50,906 nt of DNA, from assembly GCA_028687755.1 (NCBI GenBank), contig JAQTZL010000014.1:1-50906 (forward strand). Reading direction: 5' to 3'. A program made the position numbers and the translations under genes. Shown one piece after another: positions 49,314 through 50,906 of this stretch; position 1 is the first letter of the stretch, and every line of letters begins with the position of its first letter. The DNA comes from Candidatus Nanopelagicales bacterium. GTDB taxonomy: Bacteria; Actinomycetota; Actinomycetes; S36-B12. A model generated the notes under the pieces. That model saw nothing but the letters and a program-made list of their open reading frames with translations. It did no database searches and was not told the DNA's origin.

Positions 49314-50906
49314 ATGCAGCTGTTCTACGGTAAACCACACGCGTCCGCCAGTGACGGCGTCATCTATATTCCTGGTGCGACCATCACCACACCCATTCGG
49401 CTGTCTCGTCTTCCTTTGCTGGAGAACGAGGCAGCTTCTAAGTCCTATGTAGACTCAGCTGTACAGAATCTGAATGTCTCCAGGTTGTCTGATCAAGCTT
49501 TGGCGGTGTCAAATCTTCCTGCTATCGGTGGTCACTTTTACAGTCTGCCAGGTACAAACCTGACCATGTATCAGCCCACAGGTGTGACCCCTGGATGGAT
49601 GAGTTCTGTGACAGTTAACAGCCGAGGTCAGGTCATAAGCGGCACTGACCTGATCGCTGAAGATTTCCCTAACTTGGACTACAGTCTGGTGAGTAGCGGT
49701 CAGCCGACAGACCTCGCTGGACTGGGTATCACTGACGTGATGTCCGATCAAGGTGGCGCATTTGCCGACAACGTCACATTGATCGGTGACCCTGTTCAGG
49801 ATACTCACGCCGCCAGTAAAGGCTATGCTGAAGCCATCGCAGCAACAGGTGGATCCAATGGGTTGTCAGTGGGTGACATTGTCGCTATCTATAACCCACA
49901 AGCTTCTGATGAAGAAGGACTGCTTCGGGCTAACGGCGGACAGGTCAACATCGCCGATTTTCCAGCCTTGTATGCCAAGGTCGGCGCTCAGGCCCGAAAC
50001 ACGGCAGTGGCTGGCTATGGTCGACCCTGGGTACTACAGGGCGGCGGTCTTAACCCCACCCAATCGACCAACATCTCCGGCTGGCAGTCGAGTAACCCAG
50101 TTCCGTTAGCGTTGAACAATCCTAGCTGTTTTGTGACCAAAAATCGTGTCTACCTGACAGCCGGGCACACAGGTGTCGGCTTGAACACAGCGATCTACAC
50201 CGCGACCATCGATGGGTCTGGTGACATCGGCAGTTGGACAGCCACTGGTAACAACTACAACACCTCCTCGAATCCCTTCTACCACACCACCGCTTCCGTC
50301 ATTCTGGCGAAGAATAAAGTGTTCATTTTTGGTGCTGTTACCGCACCCGAATCTTCGGGTTATGTCTCAGCAACCATAAACGGCGATGGTACTATCAGTA
50401 ACTTCTCCGCTCTGAGCAATCTTCCCTTTAGCTTGACCGGTACCCGCAACAACGTTTTCTTCAAACTGGGTAACAAGATCTACGCTGTCGTTGGACGCAA
50501 GGTTTACATGGCGGAGTTCAGCGCTGATGACAATCTGGGAGCATGGGAAGAGTATGACAACATGCCAGACGAATATCATTCCGGCGGTATGTTTGTGGTG
50601 ACACCCGGATTTGTTTACGTCATCAACCACTGGGCACAAGGTGGAGCTCGATCACGCAACATGTTACGTGCGGGTCATGATGTCAGCGGCAACCTCGGTG
50701 GGTGGTCAACTGTTCCGTCGGGCTTACCTGCGCTGTTTTTCACAGAGCAGTTCTACCTGACCAGTCAGTCTCTTTACATCCTTGGCGCGGGGTCATCCGG
50801 TACTACATGCTACAGACTTCCCGTTTATGCCGATGGTAGTCTCGGTCATTCGTTCGTGAGCGACAATCTTTCTGTTCGGAAAACAGACGCAGCTGTGGTG
50901 GCTACC
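49314..50906 (+). CDS. Tail fibre with collar domain and Kelch repeats (3 of 3, runs off the window)
   Basis: At least 531 aa in frame to the window edge, ATG after CAGGAGTGCTCC. The frame has no stop before 50906. SKSYVDSAV near 44, GWMSSVTVNSRGQVISG, GLGITDV, SKGYAEAIA, then the collar start GLLRANGGQVNIADFPALY and GRPWVLQ near 240. Kelch-like blades follow (RVYLTAGHTGVG, KVFIFGAV, KIYAVVGRKVYM, SLYILGAGSS), less regular than in the other fibres. The C-terminal collar strand would be beyond the window. It is the third in a tandem set with 45507 and 47418. Confidence 0.85.
   Translation, partial: MQLFYGKPHASASDGVIYIPGATITTPIRLSRLPLLENEAASKSYVDSAVQNLNVSRLSDQALAVSNLPAIGGHFYSLPGTNLTMYQPTGVTPGWMSSVTVNSRGQVISGTDLIAEDFPNLDYSLVSSGQPTDLAGLGITDVMSDQGGAFADNVTLIGDPVQDTHAASKGYAEAIAATGGSNGLSVGDIVAIYNPQASDEEGLLRANGGQVNIADFPALYAKVGAQARNTAVAGYGRPWVLQGGGLNPTQSTNISGWQSSNPVPLALNNPSCFVTKNRVYLTAGHTGVGLNTAIYTATIDGSGDIGSWTATGNNYNTSSNPFYHTTASVILAKNKVFIFGAVTAPESSGYVSATINGDGTISNFSALSNLPFSLTGTRNNVFFKLGNKIYAVVGRKVYMAEFSADDNLGAWEEYDNMPDEYHSGGMFVVTPGFVYVINHWAQGGARSRNMLRAGHDVSGNLGGWSTVPSGLPALFFTEQFYLTSQSLYILGAGSSGTTCYRLPVYADGSLGHSFVSDNLSVRKTDAAVVAT

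Noticed and set aside
1..50906. tRNA genes
   Set aside because: Intergenic regions are short and none shows a T-loop GTTCGA with a matching cloverleaf; the GTTCGATGG in leaders B and C is part of a different, smaller fold.

Overview
The window looks like a segment of a large (jumbo) tailed-phage genome with a contractile-tail-type baseplate. The virion side is shown by a prohead-protease-like protein, a gpV/gp5-like baseplate spike, a tail-tube-like protein and four tail-collar/Kelch fibres. The information-processing side is shown by pieces of a multisubunit RNA polymerase, a family B DNA polymerase in two genes, a gp46/SbcC-type ATPase and a UvsX/RecA-like recombinase. Phage-encoded multisubunit RNA polymerase cut into several genes is the hallmark of phiKZ-related jumbo phages, so that broad affiliation is inferred. 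I see no tubulin, nucleus-shell, terminase large subunit or major capsid gene that I could name here. No tRNA, IS element or CRISPR array was recognised, and no gene-free stretch exceeds 300 bases.

Layout. 28-1847: tail-tube-like protein and protease. 1907-2892: early cassette A with two paralogous small genes. 2906-7520 (minus): SbcC-like ATPase and the C-terminal half of DNA polymerase. 7602-11600: structural-type genes and the RNA polymerase beta' fragment. 11712-16561 (minus): macro-domain protein, an acidic protein, a SLOG-like protein, a probable decoration protein, and a protein with a decayed RNase H-like pattern. 16691-21294: mostly unrecognised operons. 21346-21737: cassette B. 21790-24771 (minus): Kelch fibre. 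24867-25279: cassette C. 25376-29631: RNA polymerase beta C-terminal fragment and a large tail-type protein. 29668-31816 (minus): four small genes. 31914-36280: spike, recombinase and a NADAR-like candidate. 36343-39898: virion-type genes, one with a -1 frameshift signal. 39947-40768: cassette D. 40857-42611: N-terminal half of DNA polymerase. 42650-45419: membrane metallopeptidase and a probable internal head protein pair. 45507-end: three tandem Kelch fibres, the last running off the window.

Four independent transcription units (A-D) interrupt the late-type gene order. Each has a GTTA..TA.ATA promoter-like box exactly 18 nt before GAACAT, a leader that folds into the same nested stem-loop by compensatory changes, one or two small unrecognised genes, and an intrinsic terminator. 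In cassettes B, C and D the coding sequences themselves are largely strings of perfect inverted repeats, so the whole mRNA could be a chain of hairpins. This is the most unusual signal in the window and I know of no described system it matches.

Other notable points: the DNA polymerase halves lie about 33 kb apart on opposite strands, with motif A in one and motifs B and C in the other; there is a textbook T_TTT_TTT slippery site with a hairpin 5 nt downstream; the Kelch propellers appear to be inserted inside a tail-collar domain; and several candidate ADP-ribose or nucleotide-signal proteins are present (macro, NADAR-like, SLOG-like).
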